Shown here in pieces: positions 35,750 through 44,331 of a stretch of DNA of 64,000 nt. How positions within the stretch are numbered: position 1 is the stretch's first letter; each line of letters begins with the position of its first letter. The translations under genes and the position numbers were made by a program. This DNA comes from Confluentibacter flavum (lineage in GTDB: Bacteria > Bacteroidota > Bacteroidia > Flavobacteriales > Flavobacteriaceae), in assembly GCF_002843175.1 (NCBI RefSeq), contig NZ_PJEO01000004.1, positions 1 to 64,000 of the forward strand. The letters run 5' to 3'. Below the pieces are notes generated by a model. That model worked only from the letters and a program-made list of their open reading frames with translations, was not told the origin of the DNA and ran no database searches.

Positions 35750-36814
35750 ATGAAAAAATTATTTTTAAGGATGGCTGCCGTAGCATTAGTATTTACTGCA
35801 TGCGACAATGACAAAATTGAAGTTACTCAAGAACAACAAATTGATATGAGCGACTTTTATGTTTTTACCGATTTTAATGAAGATTTAAGTTCTAAATCCG
35901 TTAATTCAAAAGAATCGCTTAAAACGTGTTACACCATGGATGTACTAAACAAGCAACTTATTGAAAATCCAGGTTTAGAAAAGAAAATGTTTGATATTGA
36001 GTTTCATACACGCCAATTTTTAACTGCCAAAGGCAAACCTGGAGGCGGTGGTGGACAACCAGGTGGTGGGGGAGATACAGATATTGATGTACTTCCTGTT
36101 GATGACGGTTTAGGCACCATTAGTATTCCTGTTTATATTCACATTGTATTGCCTAATGCTAACGATGTAACAAATTCACAAATACAATCTCAAATAAATG
36201 TTTTAAATAGTGACTTTAATAGCCCCAACACCAACTTGTTACCTTCAGGTGCTACGAATTTTGTAAATGATGCAACAACTACCGACGTTAACTTTACCTT
36301 AGCCGGTACTTTTAGACATGACAACAATACAGCATCTTGGGGAACAAATAATGCAATAAAATCGGCATACCCACCTATTACACCACAAACCCATTTAAAT
36401 ATTTGGGTATGTAATATTGGTGGTGGCATCTTGGGATATGCACAATTTCCAGGAGGAAATTCAAACACCGATGGTATTGTATTATTATACTCAAGTTTAC
36501 CAGGGGGTTCTGCGGCACCTTATAATTTAGGAAGAACAGCAACTCATGAGGTTGGTCATTACCTAAATTTACGACATATTTGGGGAGATGGAAGATGTAA
36601 ACAAGATGATTTTGTTACAGATACTCCAAGTTCAGACGGTGCAAATTATGGATGTCCATCTTACCCAAGAATTAACTGTAGTACAGCGGACATGACCATG
36701 AATTATATGGACTATACTGATGATGCTTGCATGTATATGTTTACAGATGGACAAAGAAACAGAATGCGAGCTATTTTCTCTTCAGGTGGCTCGAGAGCAG
36801 CTATGGCAAACTAA
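35750..36814 (+). CDS. M43-family zinc metalloprotease lipoprotein
   Basis: A 354-residue extracytoplasmic protease of the pappalysin/cytophagalysin group. The lipobox is LVFTAC near residue 18, and a Gly-rich linker (GKPGGGGGQPGGGG, about 96-109) precedes the catalytic domain. The zinc motif HEVGHYLNLRH gives His266, Glu267, His270 and His276; the Met-turn and Cys residues follow (MTMNYMDYTDDACM). The domain is normal, but the protein ends directly after it, with no type IX sorting domain, so lipid anchoring replaces secretion. A terminator follows. Confidence 0.9.
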   Translation: MKKLFLRMAAVALVFTACDNDKIEVTQEQQIDMSDFYVFTDFNEDLSSKSVNSKESLKTCYTMDVLNKQLIENPGLEKKMFDIEFHTRQFLTAKGKPGGGGGQPGGGGDTDIDVLPVDDGLGTISIPVYIHIVLPNANDVTNSQIQSQINVLNSDFNSPNTNLLPSGATNFVNDATTTDVNFTLAGTFRHDNNTASWGTNNAIKSAYPPITPQTHLNIWVCNIGGGILGYAQFPGGNSNTDGIVLLYSSLPGGSAAPYNLGRTATHEVGHYLNLRHIWGDGRCKQDDFVTDTPSSDGANYGCPSYPRINCSTADMTMNYMDYTDDACMYMFTDGQRNRMRAIFSSGGSRAAMAN

Positions 36815-36835
36815 AGGTTTGTTTAATAAATATTA

Positions 36836-36864
36836 AAAAGACGTCAATTTTGGCGTCTTTTTTG
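36836..36864 (+). terminator. Terminator after the M43 protease gene
   Basis: AAAAAGACG (36836-36844) pairs with CGTCTTTTT (36855-36863), followed by T and G. Confidence 0.75.
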
Positions 36865-36888
36865 TTATATTAAAACAAAAACAAAAAC

Positions 36889-37671
36889 ATGAAATTCCTA
36901 GTCATTTTATCTTTTTTAATCTCTTTAAAAGCATGCAACCTTGCCACTAAAACGGCGACTCTTCAAGAAAACAACTCAAATAATTTGATGGCTATTAATG
37001 GAATATATGATGTTAAAACTTTAAATGACAATGATGTTATTGCGAATAAACTAACGATTGATTTTAATAGCAAAGAACAACGAATTTCTGGATTTTCAGG
37101 GTGTAACAGATTTATTGGAAGTTACTCATTAGAAACGGATTCAATTAGAATTAACCTGTTAGCCTCCACTAAAATGTTCTGTGGAGACACAGCAAATCAA
37201 ATGGAATTTGAGATGCAGGAAGCCTTATCAATAACGGATAAAATTATCTTAAACGATAGTATTTTGCAGTTTCTTAGCAATAAAAAAGTGCTATTAACTG
37301 CTATCAAAAAAAATGACAACATAGCTTTCAACTATTCGGCAATGTCGAGAGGAAGATTTTTAGATATTATTGTCAATGATTCCATTCTTTCAATCTCAAA
37401 AGACAGAGAAGCAAAACCCATTTCAAAAGCCATCACCAAAGAAAATTGGAAGAAACTAAATTCACTTTTAGAAACCATAACTTTAGATAGCATCGCTACA
37501 TTAAAATCGCCAACAGAAGCTCGTTTTTACGACGGGGCTTCCATAGGCACATTAAAAATCTCTAAAAATGGCACTGTTTACGAATCTTCCAACTTTGACC
37601 ACGGAACACCTCCTTTGGCAATAGAAGCTCTTGTTAAAGAAATACTATCATTATCAGAAAACGTTGATTAA
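36889..37671 (+). CDS. META-domain lipoprotein with C-terminal DUF6438-like part
   Basis: A 260-residue lipoprotein (lipobox-like LISLKAC, Cys near 16). The META/HslJ domain (about 35-140) contains ISGFSGCNRFIGSY and MFCGDTANQMEFE, the usual Cys-bearing core. The second half (about 150-255) has the pattern RGRFLDIIVNDS, KPISKAITKENWKKL, TLDSIATLKSPTEARFYDGA and VYESSNFDHGTPP, which resembles DUF6438. The function is not established. It lies downstream of the protease terminator and upstream of sufE. Confidence 0.82.
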   Translation: MKFLVILSFLISLKACNLATKTATLQENNSNNLMAINGIYDVKTLNDNDVIANKLTIDFNSKEQRISGFSGCNRFIGSYSLETDSIRINLLASTKMFCGDTANQMEFEMQEALSITDKIILNDSILQFLSNKKVLLTAIKKNDNIAFNYSAMSRGRFLDIIVNDSILSISKDREAKPISKAITKENWKKLNSLLETITLDSIATLKSPTEARFYDGASIGTLKISKNGTVYESSNFDHGTPPLAIEALVKEILSLSENVD

Positions 37672-37790
37672 CAAAAATTCATCTGCCTATGTTATTTTTT
37701 TAGAGGTCAGATGCAATGCCGTTTTAGACATTTAAGTTGGGTTTATAAATTTGTTAATGGGCATTTCTTATTGTATTTTTGTTTAAAATT

Positions 37791-38219
37791 ATGATTGTGA
37801 GTATTGAAGACATACAAAAAGAACTAATTGATGAGTTTTCCATGTTTGAAGATTGGGAAGAACGTTATCAATACATGATAGATTTAGGCAAGGATTTACC
37901 ATTAATTGCAGACCAATACAAAACCGACAGCAACATTATTAAAGGTTGCCAAAGTAAAGTTTGGGTTCATGCCGAAATGAAGAACGACAAATTGGTTTTT
38001 ACTGCCGATAGTGATGCCATCATTACCAAAGGCATTATTGCTATTTTAATCCGTGTATTTTCAAATCAGCATCCAAAAGATATTATTAATGCCGAAACCG
38101 AATTTATTGATAAAATAGGTCTAAAAGAACATTTATCGCCCACTCGTGCCAATGGCTTAGTGAGTATGGTGAAACAACTTAAATTGTATGCGATTGCATA
38201 TCAAACGCAGTTGAAATAG
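37791..38219 (+). CDS. sufE: Sulfur acceptor SufE
   Basis: A 142-residue SufE, which accepts the persulfide sulfur from SufS and delivers it to SufB. The acceptor cysteine is Cys53 in IKGCQSKVWV. Other blocks are MFEDWEERYQYMIDLGKDLP and LSPTRANGLVSMVKQLKLYA. I chose ATG 37791; a TTG at 37779 is in frame but less likely. It follows the sufS-MFS-protease-lipoprotein segment, so the SUF genes are split by inserted material. Confidence 0.95.
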   Translation: MIVSIEDIQKELIDEFSMFEDWEERYQYMIDLGKDLPLIADQYKTDSNIIKGCQSKVWVHAEMKNDKLVFTADSDAIITKGIIAILIRVFSNQHPKDIINAETEFIDKIGLKEHLSPTRANGLVSMVKQLKLYAIAYQTQLK

Positions 38220-38299
38220 TTTGGTCGTTTGTTGTGGAGTTTTTTAGAAAGCTCTCGACTTAACGACAAACACCGCAACAAATAAACATTAAAGAAAAA

Positions 38300-38626
38300 A
38301 TGAGCGAACAAGATACAGAAGATAATACATTAGGTGATAAAATAGTTAGGGTTTTAAAAACGATTTACGATCCAGAAATTCCAGTAGATATTTACGAACT
38401 CGGATTGATTTACGATGTGTTTGTAAATGAAGATTCTGATGTAAAAATATTGATGACCTTAACAACGCCAAACTGCCCAGTAGCCGAAACGCTACCTATG
38501 GAAGTGGAAGAAAAAATTAAATCCCTTGATGAAGTACATAGTGCCGAAGTAGAAATTACGTTCGACCCACCATGGACACAAGATTTAATGAGTGAAGAAG
38601 CCAAGTTGGAATTGGGGATGCTTTAA
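38300..38626 (+). CDS. SufT-like Fe-S assembly factor (DUF59)
   Basis: A 108-residue MIP18/DUF59-family protein with family motif DPEIPVDIYELGLIYDV (about 25-41), TLTTPNCPVAETLP with the conserved Cys, and the C-terminal FDPPWTQDLMSEEAK. Such proteins assist Fe-S maturation in SUF operons. It lies 80 bp after sufE in the same direction. Confidence 0.92.
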   Translation: MSEQDTEDNTLGDKIVRVLKTIYDPEIPVDIYELGLIYDVFVNEDSDVKILMTLTTPNCPVAETLPMEVEEKIKSLDEVHSAEVEITFDPPWTQDLMSEEAKLELGML

Positions 38627-38630
38627 AAAT

Positions 38631-38646
38631 GGTTAGCACCAAGCTA
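38631..38646. repeat. Cassette-edge motif GGTTAGCACCAAGCTA
   Basis: It matches the complement of 55147-55162 (GGTTGGCAGCAAGCTA) at 14 of 16 positions. It sits just ahead of the GNAT gene. Its GTTAGCA core is the reverse complement of TGCTAAC (39219-39225) just after that gene. Confidence 0.4.
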
Positions 38647-38677
38647 TAATAAAGCTCGCGAACTGAATTTAAAAACC

Positions 38678-39202
38678 GTGAAAAAAGAAATTCCATCAAT
38701 AACGACCGACCGACTTTTACTTAGGACGATAACCGAATCCGATCTTGAAAATATCTACTACGGACTTTCCAATCCCGATGTGATAAAACATTACGGAATA
38801 AGTTATGATAGTTTGGAAGCTACAAATGAACAAATGACTTGGTTTTCTGATTCAAAACAATTTTGGTGGGCGATTTGTTCAATTGATAATGGAACATTTT
38901 ATGGAGCTTGTGGACTGAATAACTTATCAATAGAACACAGAAAAGCAGAAATTGGACTTTGGCTACTTCCCGACTTTTGGGGACAAGGAATTATGACAGA
39001 GGCAATGCCTTTGATTTGTAGTTACGGATTTGAACAGCTCGAACTTCATCGGATAGAGGGTTTTGTAGAATCAGATAATCAGAACTGTAAAAAAGCAATG
39101 GCAAAACTTGACTTCCAGCACGAAGGAACAATGAAAGACAGTGAAATAAAAAATGGGAGATTTATAAGTATTGATATTTACGCAAAATTAAAGACAGTCT
39201 AA
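38678..39202 (+). CDS. GNAT acetyltransferase, RimJ/RimL type
   Basis: A 174-residue N-acetyltransferase. The N-terminal ITTDRLLLRTITESDLENIY, central IGLWLLPDFWGQGIMTEAM (acetyl-CoA site) and C-terminal LHRIEGFVESDNQNCKKAM match the RimJ/RimL class. The frame starts with GTG at 38678; no ATG is near. The gene is bounded by GTTAGCA and TGCTAAC, which look like cassette edges, and its spacer differs from that of the SUF genes. It may have been acquired. Confidence 0.88.
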   Translation: MKKEIPSITTDRLLLRTITESDLENIYYGLSNPDVIKHYGISYDSLEATNEQMTWFSDSKQFWWAICSIDNGTFYGACGLNNLSIEHRKAEIGLWLLPDFWGQGIMTEAMPLICSYGFEQLELHRIEGFVESDNQNCKKAMAKLDFQHEGTMKDSEIKNGRFISIDIYAKLKTV

Positions 39203-39220
39203 CGGAAAAAAAACCAGATG

Positions 39221-39244
39221 CTAACGCCGTGTAAAAAACATTGC
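39221..39244. repeat. Cassette-type motif, copy 1
   Basis: The 23-bp string at 39222-39244 starts TAACGCCGTG and ends ATTGC. It matches 39782-39804 at 19 of 23 positions. Both copies lie 3' of a short gene, and this spacer (39203-39370) contains no other gene. Confidence 0.45.
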
Positions 39245-39370
39245 TTATTTTAGTTTAATCGTTTGGATATTTGCTCGTTTGCTAGCTTATAATTTTCCTG
39301 CTGAAAATCCTCATATGCAAACATGCAACGTTCCTAACATAAACACTTTGTGTGCCATTTGCAAAAACCT

Positions 39371-39778
39371 ATGAATAAAATTTTACTATTATTATTTGTA
39401 ACAAGCGTCTGTTTTAGTCAAAGTGACGGAGTTAAAATGATATCGGATAAAATTAAATCATCTGAACAAACAAGGTTTGATAGTATTGCAAAATCCTTAA
39501 ATTATAAAGGCGGAGACCAAATTAAAGTTACAGTCCTTTTTACAATTAATGATAATGGAGATATTATGGATATCATGGCAAGGTCAGTTCATCCTGAATT
39601 TGAAAAAGAAGCTATTCGAGTTGTAAGTGAACTTCCTAAAATGGTTCCTGCCGAATATAATGGAAAAAGAATTAGCCAAAAATATACTCTTCCTTTGGTA
39701 TTTGAAATTGAAACCGAAAAAGAGAAAGCCAAAAGATTACGGAAAGAAAAGAAGCAAGAAGAAAGTCAAAAAAAATAG
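39371..39778 (+). CDS. Secreted TonB C-terminal-domain protein
   Basis: A 135-residue protein with a signal peptide (MNKILLLLFVTSVCFSQS). Residues about 40-115 match the TonB C-terminal fold (VTVLFTINDNGDIMDIMARS, then FEKEAIRVVSELPKMVPAEY and YTLPLVFEI), and the tail is lysine-rich (KEKKQEESQKK). It lacks the membrane anchor and proline-rich arm of true TonB, so it is probably a stand-alone periplasmic domain. I chose ATG 39371 rather than an earlier ATG at 39350. It sits among cassette-like repeats. Confidence 0.8.
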   Translation: MNKILLLLFVTSVCFSQSDGVKMISDKIKSSEQTRFDSIAKSLNYKGGDQIKVTVLFTINDNGDIMDIMARSVHPEFEKEAIRVVSELPKMVPAEYNGKRISQKYTLPLVFEIETEKEKAKRLRKEKKQEESQKK

Positions 39779-39781
39779 CTA

Positions 39782-39804
39782 TAACACCGTGCATAAAAAA
39801 TTGC
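39782..39804. repeat. Cassette-type motif, copy 2
   Basis: The string starts TAACACCGTG and ends AATTGC, matching copy 1 at 39222-39244 at 19 of 23 positions. Confidence 0.45.
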
Positions 39805-39845
39805 TAGTTTCACCTAAACACCAAACAACTTAACACCATACATTT

Positions 39846-40352
39846 TTGGAAGAAGACATCATAAATCGTGTAGCAAATAGCCAACTAGTAACCGTTGACT
39901 TAGAGGATTATTACCCTAAAGGCAACCGCATTCTTTTTGATATTAAAGATTGGCTGCTTGAAGGTTTGGTGTTGTGTGAAAAAGATTTTAGGGAATACAT
40001 TTCCCAACATGATTGGTCGCAATATCAAGATACTTACATAGCTTTAACATGTTCTACCGATGCCATTATTCCTGCTTGGGCCTTTATGCTCATCTCCATT
40101 CATTTACAGCCTTATGCAAAAAAAACCATTATTGGCGATTTGGAATCTTTAGAAACGTCCATTTATCAAGATGTTATCAATAATTTAGATGTTTCAGCGT
40201 TTATAGATAAACCACTAATTATTAAAGGATGCTCTAAAAAACCTGTTCCCAAAAATGCGTATATCATGCTTTCAAATAAATTAAAGCCTCTTGCAAAATC
40301 TATCATGTATGGTGAAGCATGTTCCTCGGTGCCGCTTTATAAAAAGAAATAA
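39846..40352 (+). CDS. DUF2480 family protein
   Basis: A 168-residue cytoplasmic protein of a Bacteroidota-specific family. Recognisable segments are IINRVANSQLVTVDLEDYYP near the N terminus, FREYISQHDWSQYQDTYIA, CSTDAIIPAWAFML and the C-terminal Cys-containing GEACSSVPLYKKK. The start is TTG at 39846, because the conserved N-terminal block begins at once and no ATG precedes it. The function is unknown. It is often found near SUF genes in this group, which agrees with the position here. Confidence 0.85.
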   Translation: MEEDIINRVANSQLVTVDLEDYYPKGNRILFDIKDWLLEGLVLCEKDFREYISQHDWSQYQDTYIALTCSTDAIIPAWAFMLISIHLQPYAKKTIIGDLESLETSIYQDVINNLDVSAFIDKPLIIKGCSKKPVPKNAYIMLSNKLKPLAKSIMYGEACSSVPLYKKK

Positions 40353-40423
40353 GTTCATTAAACTTTTTGGTAATCACAATAAAAAATAATTCTCGTAGTT
40401 ATATTTGCTCAAATTTTATAAAA

Positions 40424-41362
40424 ATGAAAAAAACACTATTACTATTAACTTTTTTTATAGGACTCATCAATGTTAATGCTCAAACTTTAGAAGAACTTAA
40501 AGAAACCTTATCCGTTCAAAAAGATTCTCTTAAAGCAGCTCAAGGCCGTGTGGACGCTACCCAAGGAAAAATTGATGCGTTTCCTGGTTGGAAAAAAGGT
40601 GCTTTTGGTACTATTGGTGGAAGTGTTTCTAATTTCAGTAATTGGTATGCCCAAAAATCGCCTAATAATAGATCTGGAAATATTGGCTTTACCGTAAACG
40701 CATTTGCAAATTTGAATACAGATCTTTATTTCTGGAGAAATTCTGGAAATCTAAATTTATCATGGGTTAAATTTAATGATAAAGACAACCCCAATGATAA
40801 TACCCAATGGCGTGAGGCAAACGATGTTTTTAATGTATCTTCTTTATATGGTATGAAATTAAGTGAAACATTTGCTTTTTCTGGTTTAGGCGAATACAGA
40901 ACTACCATTTTAAACAACTTTAACAACCCGGGCTATTTAGATGTCGGTGTGGGGGCTACTTACACACCTATTAAAGACTTGGTTGTGGTGGTACATCCAT
41001 TAAACTATAATATGGTATTTAGTAGAAATGATGCTATTTTCCAATCGTCTTATGGCACAAAAATATTAATCGATTATACCAGACAAATTAAAGAGATTAG
41101 CTTTAAAACCAACTTATCTTTGTTCCAAAGTTATAAGAGTTCCAATTTATCGAACTGGACCTGGAACAACTCTTTTGGATATACATTATGGGAGATGATT
41201 GGAGTTGGATTTGATTTTGGACTGAGAAACAACAAGCAAGAAGCCTTAAAATATTCTGTTGATAATTATGATGTTACGGGAACAGATCCAGTCCCAACAT
41301 TTGATAATATAAACAACAAACTACAAACCTATTGGATGATTGGTTTAAACTATAAATTTTAA
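40424..41362 (+). CDS. DUF3078 outer-membrane protein
   Basis: A 312-residue protein with signal peptide MKKTLLLLTFFIGLINVNAQ and a short coiled stretch (QTLEELKETLSVQKDSLKAA). The barrel-like remainder (GSVSNFSNWYAQKSPNN, LNLSWVKFND, then repeated aromatic strands and a final YWMIGLNYKF) is typical of DUF3078 outer-membrane proteins. I chose ATG 40424 over 40367 because the signal peptide starts there. A hairpin terminator follows. Confidence 0.87.
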   Translation: MKKTLLLLTFFIGLINVNAQTLEELKETLSVQKDSLKAAQGRVDATQGKIDAFPGWKKGAFGTIGGSVSNFSNWYAQKSPNNRSGNIGFTVNAFANLNTDLYFWRNSGNLNLSWVKFNDKDNPNDNTQWREANDVFNVSSLYGMKLSETFAFSGLGEYRTTILNNFNNPGYLDVGVGATYTPIKDLVVVVHPLNYNMVFSRNDAIFQSSYGTKILIDYTRQIKEISFKTNLSLFQSYKSSNLSNWTWNNSFGYTLWEMIGVGFDFGLRNNKQEALKYSVDNYDVTGTDPVPTFDNINNKLQTYWMIGLNYKF

Positions 41363-41384
41363 TAAGTAACTATTTAGAAATAAG

Positions 41385-41412
41385 AAGGTGTTCTTTTAAG
41401 AGCGCCTTTTTT
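41385..41412 (+). terminator. Terminator after DUF3078 gene
   Basis: AAGGTGTTCTT (41385-41395) and AAGAGCGCCTT (41398-41408) pair with two wobbles, followed by TTTTA. Confidence 0.65.
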
Positions 41413-41494
41413 ATGCTTAATAATTTGATAGGGTAAAATTGTATATTTGTTGTCTCAAATTTTTTATATGTGGTTGTCAGGTAAAAATTAATAC

Positions 41495-42187
41495 ATGAAA
41501 GGATATTTAGTTTTAATAGGGCTTATTGTTTGCAGTTACCTTGAAGCACAAGAAAACAACACTAAGATTGTAGATTCTCTATATAAAGAAGATCAGTTTT
41601 ATGCGGGTGTAACCTATAATCTTATTGGGAATAAACCTAATGATCTTTCCCAAAATGGGTTTTCTTTGGGTTTTCATGCAGGTTTTATAAAAGACATGCC
41701 TATAAATAAAGATAGAAATATTGCCATAGGTATTGGGTTAGGATATTCTGCCAATTCATTTAATCAAAATTTGCTTGTAGTAAAAGATGATTTAGGTAAT
41801 ATTAATTACAGTATTATTGACGAAAGCAATGTCTCCTTTTCTAGAAATAAATTTTCTCAGCATTTAATAGAACTTCCAATAGAGTATAGGTGGAGAACAT
41901 CAAACCCTACAGATTATAATTTTTGGCGAATTTACGCCGGGTTTAAAATAGGATATGTATTTACGAATACAGCAAAGTTTAGAGGAAGTTTAGGGGAATT
42001 TAAATATAATAATATCGAAGACTTTAATAACTTCCAATACGGATTAACAGTAAGCATGGGGTATAATACATGGAACTTGTACATGTATTATGCTTTAAAC
42101 CCTATTTTTTCTAGTGATGCCAAATTAAATGGAGAAACTATTGATATGAATGCCATAAAAATAGGATTGATGTTCTATGTACTATAG
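41495..42187 (+). CDS. porT: PorT-family outer-membrane protein
   Basis: A 230-residue protein with a signal peptide (LIGLIVCSYLEAQ) and an eight-strand-type barrel. Segments include FYAGVTYNLIG, LIELPIEYRWRTS, RIYAGFKIGYVFTN and a final IKIGLMFYVL. PorT/SprT is needed for type IX secretion in Flavobacterium and Porphyromonas. The location next to a membrane protein, rpoN and asnS is the arrangement I recall for flavobacterial porT/sprT. The name is based on family and neighbourhood rather than a decisive motif. It overlaps the convergent gene by 6 bp. Confidence 0.72.
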   Translation: MKGYLVLIGLIVCSYLEAQENNTKIVDSLYKEDQFYAGVTYNLIGNKPNDLSQNGFSLGFHAGFIKDMPINKDRNIAIGIGLGYSANSFNQNLLVVKDDLGNINYSIIDESNVSFSRNKFSQHLIELPIEYRWRTSNPTDYNFWRIYAGFKIGYVFTNTAKFRGSLGEFKYNNIEDFNNFQYGLTVSMGYNTWNLYMYYALNPIFSSDAKLNGETIDMNAIKIGLMFYVL

Positions 42188-42790
42188 CCAATTATTAATA
42201 AGTAATAATTGAGGAATCAACCCAACAAAAAAGCCGAAAATAAGTTCTTTATATGTATGCGCGTTAAGATGTAATCTGGAAGTGGCAATGGCTCCTGTGA
42301 TTATGCTCATTAAAGCTAACGTGCCATTAATGTTGATACTAAAATGGATACTTAGGGCAATAAAGAACATAAACAAACCCGAAACAGATATCATATGTAT
42401 GCTAGCTTTAAATTTCATAATAACAAGTATCAAACAAGTAAGGGTAGATATTAATATTCCTAAAAAGAAATAGTAAAGTTCAATAATTTGATGGTCACTT
42501 ATAACCCTTTCAAGAACTAATAGAATAACAAGACAATTAATAGCTAGAGGGATAATACGTTCTTGGGTAGTTTCTAGTGCTATTGAGTTTACCTTACCTA
42601 AGGTTTTCAATAAAAAATATAGTAGAATAGGTAAAACAATTGTTAAGATAAAAAGCGAGATTATTTTAGCATAAATAATTTCTTGTGGGAAGTATTTTGG
42701 GCTTACTTTAAAGTAAAAAAGAACCCCTAATAAAGGCATTATTAAAGGATGGAATATATACGAGATACTTTTTAAGATATGATTTATCAT
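42182..42790 (-). CDS. PAP2-like integral membrane protein
   Basis: A 202-residue protein with about six membrane helices. The phosphatidic-acid-phosphatase-like segments TTQERIIPLAI, SIHMISVSGLFMFF and SRLHLNAHTYKELIFGFFVG appear in the family order, although the catalytic His/Arg set is only partly obvious. It overlaps the rpoN stop by 4 bp, so the two are translationally coupled. The substrate is unknown. Confidence 0.75.
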   Translation of the reverse strand: MINHILKSISYIFHPLIMPLLGVLFYFKVSPKYFPQEIIYAKIISLFILTIVLPILLYFLLKTLGKVNSIALETTQERIIPLAINCLVILLVLERVISDHQIIELYYFFLGILISTLTCLILVIMKFKASIHMISVSGLFMFFIALSIHFSININGTLALMSIITGAIATSRLHLNAHTYKELIFGFFVGLIPQLLLINNWL

Positions 42791-44247
42791 ATCTTTTTGC
42801 GTAATCGTGCTACAGGAATATCTAATTGCTCCCTGTATTTAGCAACGGTGCGTCGGGCAATAGGGTAGCCCTTATCTTTTAAAATGGCGGCTAAAGTATC
42901 ATCAGTTAATGGTTTTCTTTTGTCTTCTTCTTCAAGAACTGTTTCAAGAATTTTTTTTATTTCTCTGGTTGAAACATCTTCACCTTGATCATTTTTCATG
43001 GATTCTGAAAAGAAATCCTTTATAAGTTTTGTGCCATAAGGCGTATCTACATATTTACTGTTGGCAACTCTTGAAACCGTTGAGACATCCATAGAAATTT
43101 CATCTGCAATATCTTTAAGAATCATAGGTCTTAGGTTGCGCTCATCACCCGATAAAAAATATTCTTCTTGGTAATGCATGATGGCGCTCATGGTTATAAA
43201 TAACGTTTGTTGGCGTTGTTTTATAGCTTCAATAAACCATTTAGCGGCATCCAATTTTTGTTTGATGAATATAACGGCATCTTTTTGGGATTTCGATTTA
43301 TCTTTAGAGTCTTTATAACCCTTAAGCATATCGTTATATTCCCTAGACACATGAAGTTCTGGAGCATTTCGGCCATTAAGCGTTAATTCCAATTCGCCAT
43401 CTACAATTTTTATAGCAAAATCTGGAACCACATGTTCTACAATTCTATTATTACCAGAGTATGAACCTCCAGGCTTAGGATTTAAATGTTCAATTTCCCT
43501 TATGGCATCTTTCAGTTGAAGTTCGCTAATATCAAATTTTTGAATGAGCTTATCGTAATGTTTTTTGGTAAACTGATCGAAAGCATTGTCAATAATGTCA
43601 ATGGCTAATTCAACATCTGGATTTTTTTCTTTTCTATGTAATTGAATACTTAAGCACTCTTGAAGATTACGAGCGCCCACACCTGCAGGATCCAATTGAT
43701 GTACAATTTTTAATACATGCTCAATCTTATCTTCAGTGGTGTAAACATTTTGTGTAAACGCCAAATCGTCCATAATATCTGTTACAGATCTACGGATGTA
43801 TCCGCTTTCATCAACGTTACCAACTAAAAATTCTGCAATGTTATATTCATCGTCAGTAAGCCTATAGGTATTTAATTGGCTGATTAAGTGTTGTGTGAAG
43901 GAGGTTCCTGCGGCATAAGGCATGGTCTTTTCTTCATCATCACTACTATAATTATTTACTTGGGTTCTGTAATCTGGTACTTCGTCATCACTTAAATACT
44001 CATCAACATTAATATCATCATTACCTATGCTTTCACTATCATCATAATCGTCTGTAGAATTATCTAAATCGGAATCATAATCGCTTTCAACTTCTTCTGT
44101 ACCACCTTCGAGAGCAGGGTTTTCTTCCAATTCTTGCTTTAATCGTTGTTCAAAAGCTTGTGTAGGCAACTGAATCAATTTCATCAATTGAATTTGCTGC
44201 GGAGATAGTTTTTGTGATAATTTAAATTGTAAATGTTGTTTAAGCAT
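42787..44247 (-). CDS. rpoN: RNA polymerase sigma-54 factor
   Basis: A 486-residue sigma-54. The N-terminal activator-interaction region is Gln/Leu-rich (LSQKLSPQQIQLMKLIQLPT). An acidic region II runs about 45-105. The core-binding domain is followed by the DNA-binding region with the RpoN box ARRTVAKYRE near residue 464. The function is enhancer-dependent transcription. It follows asnS in the same direction and is coupled to the PAP2-like gene by a 4-bp overlap. Confidence 0.97.
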   Translation of the reverse strand: MLKQHLQFKLSQKLSPQQIQLMKLIQLPTQAFEQRLKQELEENPALEGGTEEVESDYDSDLDNSTDDYDDSESIGNDDINVDEYLSDDEVPDYRTQVNNYSSDDEEKTMPYAAGTSFTQHLISQLNTYRLTDDEYNIAEFLVGNVDESGYIRRSVTDIMDDLAFTQNVYTTEDKIEHVLKIVHQLDPAGVGARNLQECLSIQLHRKEKNPDVELAIDIIDNAFDQFTKKHYDKLIQKFDISELQLKDAIREIEHLNPKPGGSYSGNNRIVEHVVPDFAIKIVDGELELTLNGRNAPELHVSREYNDMLKGYKDSKDKSKSQKDAVIFIKQKLDAAKWFIEAIKQRQQTLFITMSAIMHYQEEYFLSGDERNLRPMILKDIADEISMDVSTVSRVANSKYVDTPYGTKLIKDFFSESMKNDQGEDVSTREIKKILETVLEEEDKRKPLTDDTLAAILKDKGYPIARRTVAKYREQLDIPVARLRKKI

Positions 44248-44331
44248 TTGTATGATTTGGTTTAAGAATAAAAGTATAAAAATTATACCAACAATGGGGG
44301 TTTACTAAGAATCTTTTATCTTAAATTAATA

